44,318 bases of DNA from Myceligenerans indicum (GCF_016742955.1 NZ_JABBYC010000040.1:1-44318); one strand, 5' to 3'. Positions 16,209 through 24,989 are shown, counted from the first letter of the stretch. Numbers and translations are program-made. Notes: a model not told the origin generated them from the letters alone.

Positions 16209-16981
16209 CCATTCCCGCCGTCGATCCCGCGGCCCGCACGACACCTGGCGAGACTCTCGTCGAGTTCCGCGACATCGGCATGACGTACGAGACCGGCACG
16301 ACAGCGCTCGAAGGGGTCGACCTCACGGTACGTCGGGGTGAGTTCGTCACCGTCGTCGGCCCGTCGGGCTGCGGCAAGTCCACGCTCCTGCGCATCGCCG
16401 CCGGGCTCGAGAGTCACACCGACGGCACCTGCGAGACGAGCACCGACCGCGTCGGATTCGTGTTCCAGGACGCGACGCTCCTGCCGTGGCGCTCCGTACG
16501 GCGGAACGTCGAACTGCTCGCCGAGCTGAACGGTCTGCCCGCCGCTGAGCGCGCGGAGGCGGCGGCCGAGGCCATCGACCTCGTGGGCCTGGCCGGATTC
16601 GAGTCCTCGCTGCCACGGCAGCTCTCGGGTGGCATGCGGATGCGGACCTCGCTCGCCCGATCGCTCACCCTCGACCCCGACCTGTTCCTGTTCGACGAGC
16701 CGTTCGGGGCGCTCGACGAGATCACCCGCCAGCGCCTGAACGACGAGCTGCTCCGCCTGTTCGCCGAGCGCGGGTTCGGCGGCCTCTTCATCACCCACTC
16801 CGTCGCCGAGGCGGTGTACCTGTCGACCCGCGTGATCGTCATGTCGGGACGCCCAGGACGGATCGTCGACGTCGTGGACGTGCCGTTCGACCTGCCGCGA
16901 GACCCCGAGGTGCGCTACACGGCGGAGTTCGGCGAGCTCGTCGGACGTGTCTCGCACTCGCTCAAGGAGGCACACGCATGA
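16205..16981 (+). CDS. NitT/TauT-family ABC transporter ATPase
   Basis: The 258-residue cytoplasmic ATPase powers import with the next two gene products. It has Walker A GPSGCGKST (about 58-66), a Q-loop (VFQDATLLPW; the LLPWRSVRRNV pattern is typical of SsuB/TauB/ThiZ proteins), signature LSGGM (the family reads LSGGMRMRTSLARSL), Walker B LFLFDEPFGALDE and switch His in FITHSVAEA. The two single-base-pair-level overlaps (ATGA) with both neighbours imply coupled translation and balanced synthesis with the permease. The substrate cannot be read from this subunit. Confidence 0.93.
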   Translation: MTIPAVDPAARTTPGETLVEFRDIGMTYETGTTALEGVDLTVRRGEFVTVVGPSGCGKSTLLRIAAGLESHTDGTCETSTDRVGFVFQDATLLPWRSVRRNVELLAELNGLPAAERAEAAAEAIDLVGLAGFESSLPRQLSGGMRMRTSLARSLTLDPDLFLFDEPFGALDEITRQRLNDELLRLFAERGFGGLFITHSVAEAVYLSTRVIVMSGRPGRIVDVVDVPFDLPRDPEVRYTAEFGELVGRVSHSLKEAHA

Positions 16982-17841
16982 CCCAGCTCGCCAACACCCC
17001 GAGCACGACGGCGCCGGACACCACGACGCCCGGAGCGACCGCGCCCGTCTCGGGACGACGTCGTCGCGCCCTGCTCGCGACCGTCTGGCCGCCGCTCGCG
17101 GTTCTCGTCGTCATCCTCGGCTCCTGGACCGCCGCGAGCGCCCTGCTGGGCGACCAGAGCTTCCTCCTTCCCGCGCCGCACCGCGTGATCACCGAGGGGC
17201 TCGGGGACCCGATCGTGCTGCCGGAGATCGTCGAGGCGCTCGGGCAGACGGTCCTGGTGGCCTTCATCGGTCTGGCGATCGCAGTGGTCCTGGGGGTCGG
17301 CTGGGCGATCGTCATGCTCCAGGCCCAATGGGCGGAGCGGTCGCTCTACCCGTACGCGGTCATCCTGCAGTGCATCCCGATCCTCGCCCTCGTCCCGCTC
17401 ATCGGGTTCTGGTTCGGCTACGGGCTGCCCGCCCGCGTCATCGTGTGCGTGCTCATCGCCCTGTTCCCGATGGTGTCGAACACGCTCTTCGGCCTGCAGT
17501 CGGTCGATCGATCGCACCACGAGCTCTTCCGGCTGCAGCGGGTGAGCCGCTGGACCACGCTGTGGAAGCTCCAGCTTCCCGCCGCTCTGCCCGCGATGTT
17601 CGTCGGCCTGCGCACCTCGGCCGGGTTGTCGGTCGTCGGCGCGATCGTCGGCGACTACTTCTTCCGCCGGGGCACCCCTGGCCTCGGCTCCCTGATGAGC
17701 ACCTACACCTCGCGCCTGCTCGCGCCCGAGCTCTACGCCTCGGTCCTTGTCGCGGCACTCCTCGGCGTCGTCATCTTCGTGACGTTCGGCTTCCTGGCCC
17801 GCCTCGTCGTCGGCCGCTGGTACGGCGCGACGAAGTCCTGA
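16978..17841 (+). CDS. NitT/TauT-family ABC transporter permease
   Basis: This 287-residue membrane protein has a disordered Thr/Pro-rich cytoplasmic N-terminus (1-27) and about six membrane helices. The first is LLATVWPPLAVLVVILGSW. The BPD_transp_1 domain spans about 80-275, with the coupling-loop region PMVSNTLFGLQSVDRSHHELFRL (EAA-loop equivalent) contacting the ATPase. The family is SsuC/TauC/ThiX-like. Its start overlaps the ATPase stop by four bases; a 26-base gap with its own ribosome site follows before the binding protein gene. Confidence 0.92.
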   Translation: MTQLANTPSTTAPDTTTPGATAPVSGRRRRALLATVWPPLAVLVVILGSWTAASALLGDQSFLLPAPHRVITEGLGDPIVLPEIVEALGQTVLVAFIGLAIAVVLGVGWAIVMLQAQWAERSLYPYAVILQCIPILALVPLIGFWFGYGLPARVIVCVLIALFPMVSNTLFGLQSVDRSHHELFRLQRVSRWTTLWKLQLPAALPAMFVGLRTSAGLSVVGAIVGDYFFRRGTPGLGSLMSTYTSRLLAPELYASVLVAALLGVVIFVTFGFLARLVVGRWYGATKS

Positions 17842-17867
17842 CCCGCCCCCCCCGGAAAGAGAGAACC

Positions 17868-19049
17868 ATGCCCTCCAACCCGCGCCGCCGCCACCTGGCC
17901 GCCACGTCCCTCCTGGGTATCGCCGCGCTTGCGCTCACCGCGTGCTCCCCCGGCACCGATGACGCGTCCGCTTCGGCCACCGACCTCGAGATCGGCGCCG
18001 TCGACCTGTCCGAGGTCTGCCCCGCCACGATCGTCGTCCAGACCGACTGGAACCCCGAGGCCGAGCACGGCCATCTCTACGAGATGCTGGGGGACGAGTA
18101 CACCGTCGACGCCGACAACAAGTCGGTGTCCGGCCCGCTCATGGCCGGTGACGAGTACACGGGCGTGGACCTCGAGGTGCGTTCCGGCGGTCCGGCCGTC
18201 GGCTTCAGCACCGTCCAGTCCCTCATGTACCAGGACGACTCGATCACGCTCGGCTACGTCCACTCGGACGCGGCGATCTCCAGCTCCGCGACGACACCTG
18301 TCGTCGGCGTGCTGGCGCAGATGGACGTCAACCCCCAGATGGTGATGTGGGATCCCGAGACCTATCCCGACGTCCATGACATCCCGAGCCTCGTGGACGC
18401 ACTCCAGGAGTCGGGCGGCGCATGGCGCTACTTCGGGGGCGCGGCCTACATGGAGTACCTCATCGCCTCGGGCACCGTCCCCGAGGAGCTCACCGACGGC
18501 AGCTATGACGGCACTCCCGCCGGGTTCGTGACGGACGGCGGCATCTCCGCGCAGCAGGGCTTCGCGTCTGCCGAACCCTACATCTACGCCAACGAGGTCC
18601 CCGCATGGGGCAAGCCGATCGACTACGCGCTCATCTCCTCGACCGGCTGGGACATCTACGGCTCCGCCGTGTCGGTGCGCGCCGACCGGCTCGACGAGCT
18701 CTCACCGTGCCTCACCGAGCTCGTGCCGGTCATGCAGCAGGCCGTCGTCGACTTCGTCGAGGAACCCTCCGACGCGACCGCCCTCATCCTCCAGCTCGTG
18801 GAGGAGTACGACAACGGCTGGACCTACACCGACGCCGGCGCGCGGTACGCCGTCGAGACCCTCGTGGCGGACAGCATCATCTCCAACGGCGACAACGCGT
18901 ACATCGGGGACTTCGACCCCGAGCGCGTGGAGTCGTTCTTCGGTATCGGGATGGACCTGTTCAGCGGAATCGCCGCCGACGTCGACCCCGACCTCACGCC
19001 CGAGGACATCTACACGAACGAGTTCATCGACCAGTCGATCGGGCTCTGA
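17868..19049 (+). CDS. NMT1/THI5-like substrate-binding lipoprotein
   Basis: The 393-residue protein starts with a lipoprotein signal ending LTAC (Cys26) and would be tethered outside the membrane. The opening strand of the mature domain, IVVQTDWNPEAEHGHLYEMLG, is the classic start of NMT1/THI5-like binding proteins that deliver pyrimidines, riboflavin or other nitrogen compounds, sulfonates or nitrate. Further on, STVQSLMYQDDSITLGYVHSDAA fits the loop lining the ligand cleft. Neighbouring amidohydrolases favour a nitrogenous ring compound over sulfonates, but that is inference. ATG at 17868 follows GGAAAGAGAG. The stop overlaps the next start by one base. Confidence 0.9.
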   Translation: MPSNPRRRHLAATSLLGIAALALTACSPGTDDASASATDLEIGAVDLSEVCPATIVVQTDWNPEAEHGHLYEMLGDEYTVDADNKSVSGPLMAGDEYTGVDLEVRSGGPAVGFSTVQSLMYQDDSITLGYVHSDAAISSSATTPVVGVLAQMDVNPQMVMWDPETYPDVHDIPSLVDALQESGGAWRYFGGAAYMEYLIASGTVPEELTDGSYDGTPAGFVTDGGISAQQGFASAEPYIYANEVPAWGKPIDYALISSTGWDIYGSAVSVRADRLDELSPCLTELVPVMQQAVVDFVEEPSDATALILQLVEEYDNGWTYTDAGARYAVETLVADSIISNGDNAYIGDFDPERVESFFGIGMDLFSGIAADVDPDLTPEDIYTNEFIDQSIGL

Positions 19050-20416
19050 TGACCTGCCAGGACACCGACCGCCAGGTCGCGGCCGGACAGGACACGGTCG
19101 ATGCGGACACCATCGCCGTCCTGCACGAACGCCTCGTGGCGGTGCTCGGTTCCCGCGGCGTCTCCAGGGACACGCGCCTGCTCGAACGCGCGTCCGTCGA
19201 CGGGGCACGGATGTCGCCGGTCATCAGCGAACTCCTCCCCCTCGGCCTCGCGCAACTCGTCGCCTTCCCGACCACGGCCGCTCAGATCGAGGAGGTGGTC
19301 CACGCCGCGGTCACGCTCGGCGTTCCTGTGACACCGCGCGGCAAGGGGACGGGCAACTACGGGCAGGCCATCCCTTCGCGCGGTGGCCTGGTCCTGGACA
19401 TGTCGCGCGCCCGGGCGGTCGTGGCCGTCGCGGACGGCGTCATCACGGCGGAGGCCGGGGCCACGATGCTCGCCCTGGAACAGGCCGCGCGCGAGACGGG
19501 GCAGCAGCTGTGGATGTATCCGTCGACGATCAACTCGTCGGTGGGCGGCTTCCTCGCGGGCGGCTCGGGCGGTACCGGGACCATCGAGCACGGCGCGAAC
19601 CACATGGGCTTCGTCGTCGCGCTCGACGTCGTGGGCGCCGACGGCTCCGGGATGCGGCACGTGGAAGGGGACGCGGCCCAGCACTACGTGCACAACTACG
19701 GCACGGCAGGCATCATCGCCCGCACGTGGGTCCGCCTGGAGCCTCTCGTGGACTGGCAGGCGCTCTACGCCTCGTTCCCCGGGTTCGACGGGGCGCTGAG
19801 CGTGATCCGGGAGATCGGGCTGCTCGCACCGCGTCCGCGCCTCGTATCGGCCGACCCGGCCGAGATCTCGCAGGCGCTGCCCCCGGACCCCGCCATCCCC
19901 GGGGGACGCTCGAGTCTGCGCGCGATCGTCGCCCCTGACGCGCTCGGCCGGACGAGGGCCCTCGTCGAGACCGCAGGGGGACGGGTCGAGGACGTACGCC
20001 CCGGTGCGCAGGCGTCGGCCCGGCTCTCGACGCTGAGCTACAACCACCCCATCGAGTGGCTGCAGAAGACGCGACCCGGGTTCTACTACCACCTGGAGGT
20101 GGGCGGCGACATCCTGGCCGACGACGCCCGCCTCGTGCAGCAGACGATCGGCGGCGGCCTGCTGCACGTCGAAGCGGGGCACACCGTCCCGATCGGCATG
20201 CTCGCGGCGGAGTACCGCGGGCCCGACGAGGTCGAGGGGGCGATCGAGCGCCTCACGGCCATCGGCGTGAACGTGCACAACCCGCACCAGTGGAACGTCG
20301 ACTTCGAGCTGCCGCGCACGGTCGCGCTCGCGCGGGAGACCGACCCGCGCGGGCTGCTCAATCCTGGAAAGCTCAACCCCGGGTACGCCGGGCCCACGAA
20401 GGGATCCATCCGATGA
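19049..20416 (+). CDS. FAD-binding PCMH-type oxidase
   Basis: The 455-residue flavoprotein has the p-cresol-methylhydroxylase/GlcD-type FAD domain: VAFPTTAAQIEEVVHAA (about 70-86), RGKGTGNYGQAIPSRGGLVLDMSR (pyrophosphate loop, here GKGTGNYG instead of the usual GGGTGLSG), INSSVGGFLAGGSGG and YGTAGIIARTWVRL. The C-terminal part ends LLNPGKLNPGYAG, the family closing motif. It probably oxidises an alcohol, hydroxy acid or amine intermediate of the pathway. There is no signal peptide. It is the fifth gene of the operon, overlapping the binding-protein stop by one base and the creatininase start by four. Confidence 0.9.
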   Translation: MTCQDTDRQVAAGQDTVDADTIAVLHERLVAVLGSRGVSRDTRLLERASVDGARMSPVISELLPLGLAQLVAFPTTAAQIEEVVHAAVTLGVPVTPRGKGTGNYGQAIPSRGGLVLDMSRARAVVAVADGVITAEAGATMLALEQAARETGQQLWMYPSTINSSVGGFLAGGSGGTGTIEHGANHMGFVVALDVVGADGSGMRHVEGDAAQHYVHNYGTAGIIARTWVRLEPLVDWQALYASFPGFDGALSVIREIGLLAPRPRLVSADPAEISQALPPDPAIPGGRSSLRAIVAPDALGRTRALVETAGGRVEDVRPGAQASARLSTLSYNHPIEWLQKTRPGFYYHLEVGGDILADDARLVQQTIGGGLLHVEAGHTVPIGMLAAEYRGPDEVEGAIERLTAIGVNVHNPHQWNVDFELPRTVALARETDPRGLLNPGKLNPGYAGPTKGSIR

Positions 20417-21216
20417 CCGAGCCCGGGAGCGGTGACTCCATGAACCGGCTGCTCACCGATCTGCCCCAGCCCAGGGCGGCCCGCCTGCTGGCCGAGAGCT
20501 CCATCGTCGTGCAGCCGATCGGCGCACTGGAGCAGCACGGTGCCCACCTCCCGCTCAGCACGGATCTGGTCATCCCCGACGCCATCGCGACGGCCGCCGT
20601 CGCGCGGGCGGCTGCGGACGGGGTGGACGCCTGGCTGCTCCCCCCGCTCGCGGTCAGCAAGAGCGACGAGCACCACTGGGCGCCGGGAACCATCTGGCTC
20701 GAGGCGTCGACGCTGTGGCGCACGCTCGTCGACGTCGGCCGGTCCGTGGCTGCCACCGGGGCGGGAACCCTGGTGTTCGTCAACGGCCACGGCGGCAACA
20801 CCGCGCTGCTGCAGGTCGTCAACCGGGAGATCCGGCGGCGCTCCGGGCTGCGGACGTTCAGCATGGGATCGGGCGTCCAGCGTGCCGGCGACGGCACGCA
20901 GGGGCGCGACGAGCTCGGCATGGGCATCCACGCGGGGCACTCGGAGACCAGCGTCATGCTCGCGCTGCGTCCGGAGCTCGTGGACATGCGGGCCGCCGTG
21001 CGCAACGTGCCCGAGCATCTCGCCGACTACGAGACCATCGGCTTCAACGGCTACCCCGTCAGCTTCGGGTGGACGTCCGACGACTTCGGCGCGAGCGGCG
21101 TGATCGGCGACCCGACGGGCGCCACGGCGGAGTACGGCCGGCAGCTCGTCGAAGAGGGCGTGTCCTTCGTCTCGCGCGCGCTGTCAGAGGTCGCGCGCTT
21201 CCGGCACGCCGGATGA
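20413..21216 (+). CDS. Creatininase-family amidohydrolase
   Basis: This 267-residue protein belongs to the creatininase superfamily, whose members hydrolyse cyclic amides or formamides (creatinine, FAPy compounds, mycofactocin precursor). The dinuclear metal-site pattern is intact: PIGALEQHGAHLPLSTD gives Glu, His and Asp; the NGHGGNT motif follows near 130; and HAGHSETS supplies the later His and Glu. The length agrees with the family. Function should be hydrolysis of a ring or formyl amide in the same pathway as the upstream amidohydrolase; actual creatinine use is not shown. It overlaps both neighbours by four bases. Confidence 0.9.
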   Translation: MTEPGSGDSMNRLLTDLPQPRAARLLAESSIVVQPIGALEQHGAHLPLSTDLVIPDAIATAAVARAAADGVDAWLLPPLAVSKSDEHHWAPGTIWLEASTLWRTLVDVGRSVAATGAGTLVFVNGHGGNTALLQVVNREIRRRSGLRTFSMGSGVQRAGDGTQGRDELGMGIHAGHSETSVMLALRPELVDMRAAVRNVPEHLADYETIGFNGYPVSFGWTSDDFGASGVIGDPTGATAEYGRQLVEEGVSFVSRALSEVARFRHAG

Positions 21217-21836
21217 GCGACAGGAACGACGTCCCGGCGGCGCGGACGCGACGACCGGTCCTCGACGGGCACGCACCCGCGGACCCCTTCGCGCTGCTGC
21301 GCGACTGGGCGCCCGCGAACGACGACCCGGACCGGCCGTGCGCGACGCTGGCGACCGTCGACGAGGCGGGCCTGCCTGACGCACGCACAGTCCTGCTCTC
21401 CTCGGTCACCCGCGACACGGTGACGTTCCACTCAGCGACCGACAGCCGCAAGTCGGCGCAGCTGCTCGCACACCCGCGTGCCGCACTCGTCGTGCGCTGG
21501 GACGCCGAGGCGAGACAGGTGGTGCTGCGAGGCCCCGTGTCGCAGTCCTCGGCACGGGAGCGGCGGATCGCCTTCGCTCGCCGCTCTCGCTACCTGCAGG
21601 TGCTGGCCTGGCTCAACACCCCGGAGCTCGCCGGTCTCGACCGCCCCGAGAGGGAACGACGCTGGGCGGCCTTCGACCAGGGGCATCCGGACCTGGAGCC
21701 GCCGCCGAACTGGGTGGGCTATGCCCTGCGACCGGCCGACATCCTGTTCTGGGAGGGATCCGCGGACGGACCCAGCCGCCGCGTGCGCTACCGCCGGCCG
21801 GCGGGGGTCTGGGAGATGGAGGCACTTGCCGGGTGA
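21213..21836 (+). CDS. PdxH-like FMN-binding oxidase family protein
   Basis: The 207-residue protein has the pyridoxamine phosphate oxidase split-barrel, with CATLATVDEAGLPDARTVLLSS near residue 45, YHS-like TFHSATDSRKSAQL (FMN phosphate-contact region) and a C-terminal PADILFWEG...RVRYRR block resembling the PdxH dimerisation and substrate region. That suggests FMN use. It could be true PdxH, but its place at the end of a catabolic operon points to a flavin-dependent oxidation or a redox partner. A four-base overlap with the creatininase gene means coupled translation. It is the last gene of the operon and is followed by a hairpin. Confidence 0.82.
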   Translation: MSDRNDVPAARTRRPVLDGHAPADPFALLRDWAPANDDPDRPCATLATVDEAGLPDARTVLLSSVTRDTVTFHSATDSRKSAQLLAHPRAALVVRWDAEARQVVLRGPVSQSSARERRIAFARRSRYLQVLAWLNTPELAGLDRPERERRWAAFDQGHPDLEPPPNWVGYALRPADILFWEGSADGPSRRVRYRRPAGVWEMEALAG

Positions 21837-21850
21837 GCATCCGGCGGGGC

Positions 21851-21875
21851 GGCGCCTGCCGGGACCGTAGGCGCC
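21851..21875 (+). terminator. Hairpin after the catabolic operon
   Basis: GGCGCCT and AGGCGCC are perfect 7-bp arms with an 11-base loop, starting 15 bases after the last operon stop. A 14-bp palindrome (GTCACGATCGTGAC, 21877-21890) follows directly. Apart from these and the remnant at 22063-22212, I see nothing in the 406-base gap 21837-22242. Confidence 0.5.
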
Positions 21876-22062
21876 TGTCACGATCGTGACCTCCCCCGTC
21901 AGGCGCGCGCCTTGCCACCTGATCCCCTGACGGACGGAGCCGCCTCGGGCGTGAACCGAGGCTGGACGGGCAGCAGGCGTCATTCCCCTGAGCAGGTCGG
22001 CCGAGGCTCCGGGCCATCCCGTCCGCAGGCCGCGCCCTGAGAACTACGACACCGCACTCTCG

Positions 22063-22212
22063 TCCTGCCTTGAGCTGGCGCAGCAGCCAGTTGACGCGGG
22101 TACGCGGACGACCGTCCTTCGGGGCGTCGACATCGATCTGTGCGGTCACCGTGCCCGCACGAAGATCTGCGACGACGCCCAGGTCGCCGACCGTGTCAGG
22201 AATCCGGACCAT
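22063..22212 (-). pseudogene. Gene remnant in the 406-base gap
   Basis: Fifty minus-strand codons from an ATG at 22212 read as convincing protein: VGDLGVVADLRAG, TAQIDVDAPKDGRP and TRVNWLLRQLKAG. I recall this TRVNWL-RQLK pattern from a conserved region of large actinobacterial hypothetical proteins. After codon 50 the sequence becomes low-quality, arginine-rich translation, as expected after a frameshift or deletion; no start signal lies upstream and the remnant faces the alpha-galactosidase promoter. It is most simply a leftover piece of a deleted gene. The parent family is from memory and needs a search. Confidence 0.5.
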
Positions 22213-22242
22213 CGCGCACCCGCCGTCTGCGAGACTACAACG

Positions 22243-23550
22243 ATGAAAATCCACACCGCCCGCCCACCGATGGGCTGGAACAGCTGGGACTGCTACGGCA
22301 CCACGGTCACCGAGGACGAGGTACTGGCCAACGCCCGGTTCATGGCCGAGCACCTGCTGCCGTACGGCTGGGACACCGTGGTGGTGGACATCGACTGGTC
22401 CGACCCGACCGCCCGGTCCCACGGCTACAACACGGACGCGCCCCTCCACCTGGACGCCCACGGCCGCCTGGTCCCGGACCCGGGCCGTTTCCCGTCCTCG
22501 GCCGGCGGCGCCGGCTTCGGCCCCCTCGCCGACCGGATCCACGCGCTCGGCCTGAAGTTCGGCATCCACACGATGCGCGGCATCCCCCGCCGCGCCGTCG
22601 CGCGCCGCACACCGATCCTCGGGACCTCGGTGACGGCCGACGTCGTCGCGGACGACACGAACGTCTGCGAGTGGAACCCGGACATGCTCGGCCTCGACCA
22701 CACCCACCCCGCGGCGGGGGCCTACTACGACTCCACCCTGGCGCTGTACGCGGACTGGGGCGTGGACTTCATCAAGGCCGACGACATGCTCTGGCCTTAC
22801 CAGGCCGACGACATCGCCGCCTACGCCCGCGCCATCGAGCGCACCGGCCGTCCCATCGCGCTCTCCCTCTCCCCCGGACGCGACCTCTCCCTCTCCCGCC
22901 TCGACCACCTGCGCCGGCACGCCACCATGTTCCGGATCTGCGACGACCTGTGGGACCGCTGGGAGGACGTCGAGGCCAACTTCGCGCGGTTCGCCCGCTG
23001 GGCGCCCCACGCGGGACCCGAGAGCTGGCCCGACGGCGACATGCTGCCGCTCGGCCGCATCGGCCTCCGCGCCGAACGGGGCGAGCCCCGCGACGACCGC
23101 CTCACCCGGCCGGAGCGCATCTCCCTCCTCACGCTCTGGGTGATGGCCCGCTCGCCGCTCATGGTGGGTGGCGACCTGCCGTCGTCGGACCCGGACACGA
23201 TCGCGCTGCTGGCCAACACCGACGTGCTCGATGTCCACGCCCGCTCCACCGGCAACCGTGAGCTGTTCCGTGAGGGCCCGCTCGTCCTGTGGGGTGCCGA
23301 GGGGGACGACGGCGTGCGCTGGGCGGCGGTGTTCAACCTCGGCGACGAACCGCTCGACGCGGTGCTCGACGCCGGGGACCTGGACTTCCCGCCCGGCGGT
23401 ACCGTCCGCGAACTGTGGAGCGGCGAGCAGGTCCCGCTGGAACCGGTCACCACGCAGTCCGACGACGCCCGCGGCGTCTCCCCCGGCAGCGCGGCGCTCC
23501 GCGTCGACCTGCCGCCACACGGCGCGGCGCTGCTCCGACGGGACGGCTGA
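22243..23550 (+). CDS. GH27 alpha-galactosidase-like glycoside hydrolase
   Basis: The 435-residue enzyme is predicted to remove alpha-linked galactose (or a related sugar) from oligosaccharides. It opens with PPMGWNSWDCYG, the GH27 hallmark, then VVVDIDW; the nucleophile is Asp180 in GVDFIKADD, and the acid/base Asp lies in FRICDDLWDRW (Asp234/235). A C-terminal beta-domain starts near 330. There is no signal peptide, so it acts inside the cell on imported sugar. GAGACT lies exactly six bases before the ATG with no ribosome site, suggesting a leaderless transcript. No sugar transporter or regulator is adjacent, which is unusual for this family. Confidence 0.9.
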   Translation: MKIHTARPPMGWNSWDCYGTTVTEDEVLANARFMAEHLLPYGWDTVVVDIDWSDPTARSHGYNTDAPLHLDAHGRLVPDPGRFPSSAGGAGFGPLADRIHALGLKFGIHTMRGIPRRAVARRTPILGTSVTADVVADDTNVCEWNPDMLGLDHTHPAAGAYYDSTLALYADWGVDFIKADDMLWPYQADDIAAYARAIERTGRPIALSLSPGRDLSLSRLDHLRRHATMFRICDDLWDRWEDVEANFARFARWAPHAGPESWPDGDMLPLGRIGLRAERGEPRDDRLTRPERISLLTLWVMARSPLMVGGDLPSSDPDTIALLANTDVLDVHARSTGNRELFREGPLVLWGAEGDDGVRWAAVFNLGDEPLDAVLDAGDLDFPPGGTVRELWSGEQVPLEPVTTQSDDARGVSPGSAALRVDLPPHGAALLRRDG

Positions 23551-23577
23551 CGGCGGCGAGCACGCGGAGACCGATGT

Positions 23578-23594
23578 CGTCCCGGCGCGGGACG
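23578..23594. terminator. Hairpin between convergent genes
   Basis: CGTCCCG and CGGGACG form perfect 7-bp arms with a three-base loop, between the alpha-galactosidase stop (23550) and the convergent DUF6220 gene (ends 23632). Confidence 0.55.
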
Positions 23595-23631
23595 GCACCG
23601 GCCACCTCCTTGCCGCCCGCAAGGACGGTGC

Positions 23632-24117
23632 TCATCCGGGCGGCGTCGGTCTGCCGGTCGCGCCCTCGGGCTCCGCCGGGACGGGTGCCGGAGCCCCGGC
23701 CTTGCGCCAGGCGATGAGTGCCGCGATGAAGACCAGCAGGGCGTTGAGTCCGTGCAGAGCCCCGAAGACCGGGTACGAATGCCCCAGCGCCGGGAGAACC
23801 TGCGACTGGATGACCACCAGGACGAAGGTGATGACCCCCCACAGCAGGAGCGCCCTGCTCCTCATGAAGAACGAGATGATCGCGAGAAGAAGTGCGATCA
23901 CCGGGATGATCAATGACCCGCTGAGGCCATGGATCATGAAGCCTCTCTCCTCGGTGAAGTTCCACGCACAGTCCTCGCACTCCATCATCTCCTGGGTGAA
24001 GGTGTTGCCCTCGTCGATCCACTTGGCGAAGCCGAAGAAGGCCCAGGCGATGACGGCGGCCTGCACGAGCACTCCGAGTGCCACCAGCATCGCGAGAATC
24101 CTGTATGTCATGCGCAT
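23632..24117 (-). CDS. DUF6220-like four-helix membrane protein
   Basis: The 161-residue protein has four membrane helices (about 5-29, 60-84, 86-106 and 117-137) separated by a Glu/Cys-containing outer loop (TQEMMECEDCAWNFTEERG) and a short HGLNALLVF motif, with a disordered Pro/Ala tail. The spacing and the paired His (FMIHGLSG, LHGLNALL) are like DUF6220, a family of small actinobacterial membrane proteins that resemble haem-binding four-helix bundles. Haem or metal binding is speculation. The start ATG at 24117 has AGGAAG directly upstream; the ATG two codons later is also possible. Confidence 0.75.
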   Translation of the reverse strand: MRMTYRILAMLVALGVLVQAAVIAWAFFGFAKWIDEGNTFTQEMMECEDCAWNFTEERGFMIHGLSGSLIIPVIALLLAIISFFMRSRALLLWGVITFVLVVIQSQVLPALGHSYPVFGALHGLNALLVFIAALIAWRKAGAPAPVPAEPEGATGRPTPPG

Positions 24118-24362
24118 CTTCCTGTCCCTTCAGTGAAATCCGGTCCAGTTGACGTTCTCGGCACAACAACCTGTCACGCGCCGAAATCCTGGTGAGTTCG
24201 GCTGAGCCCGACCTCTTTCGACGACAAGAACCCTCCGTTCGAGACTAGGCCAGCCTCGTGATGACGGCACGCTCGCCGAAATGTCTCCGAGGAATCCCCG
24301 GCGGCCCTCGCCTCATTCCGTGAACGCCGGCGTCCCGACGCGTAGCCGGCGGCATCACCGAC

Positions 24363-24398
24363 TGGAGGCATTGGCGGCCCCGCGCGAGACTGCCTCCA
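24363..24398. repeat. Inverted repeat overlapping a start codon
   Basis: TGGAGGCA (24363-24370) and TGCCTCCA (24391-24398) are perfect 8-bp arms with a 20-base loop. The right arm covers the -10 end and the first base of the NUDIX start codon, so binding or folding here could affect its expression. Confidence 0.45.
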
Positions 24399-24889
24399 TG
24401 GCGACCACCAGCGCGGCCCTCCTGCTCTACCGGCGGCTGCCCGACGACGGGATCGAGGTCCTGCTCGGCCACATGGGCGGGCCGTTCTGGGCGCGCAAGG
24501 ACGCGGGCGCGTGGACCGTGCTCAAGGGCGAGATCGGTCCCGGCGAGGATCCCCACGCCGCGGCGCTGCGCGAGGCGCGCGAGGAACTCGGGCGGGAGCT
24601 GCCGTCGCCGCCGGTCCCGGACCTCGAGCTGGGCGAGGTCCGGCAGCGCGCCGGCAAGAGGGTCCTGGCCTGGGCCCGCGAATGGCCTCGGCCGGCGCCC
24701 GGTCTGGAGCGCATCGAGAGCAACACCGTCGAGATCGAATGGCCGCCGCGATCGGGGAAGCGCATCGAGGTCCCGGAGATCGACCGCGTCGCGTGGCTCA
24801 CGCCCGACGACGCGCGCCGCCTCGCGGTGAGCGCACAGGCCGCGTTCGTCGACCGCCTGGAAGGCCTGCTCGCGGGCGCTGCTCCCTGA
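24398..24889 (+). CDS. NUDIX hydrolase
   Basis: The 163-residue protein is a NUDIX pyrophosphohydrolase, cleaving X-linked nucleoside diphosphates or related molecules. The NUDIX box spans about 46-68 and reads GEIGPGEDPHAAALREAREELG: the E-x7-REx2EExG pattern is intact, so Mg2+ catalysis is likely. An insert with ESNTVEIEWPPRSGKRIEVPEIDRVAW follows, typical of the family that NUDIX annotation groups with AP4A hydrolases (the GEVRQRAGKRVLAW and FPEIDR-type wording). GAGACT lies exactly six bases before ATG 24398, the same hexamer and spacing as the alpha-galactosidase gene, implying a leaderless transcript. Confidence 0.85.
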   Translation: MATTSAALLLYRRLPDDGIEVLLGHMGGPFWARKDAGAWTVLKGEIGPGEDPHAAALREAREELGRELPSPPVPDLELGEVRQRAGKRVLAWAREWPRPAPGLERIESNTVEIEWPPRSGKRIEVPEIDRVAWLTPDDARRLAVSAQAAFVDRLEGLLAGAAP

Positions 24890-24989
24890 GGGGCAAGCCC
24901 GGAGCCCGGGCGCACCCGCCTACCGGCCGGGACGACGGCTCGCGGCCGCTCCGCGGTGACACGCACCCTCCCCGCGCCTCACGGGCCGG

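Noticed and set aside
21613..23622. 669-codon minus-strand open frame across the alpha-galactosidase
   Set aside because: It is antisense to a gene with full GH27 motifs, and the protein is Arg/Gly/Val-rich nonsense, except for the separate 50-codon remnant at 22063-22212.
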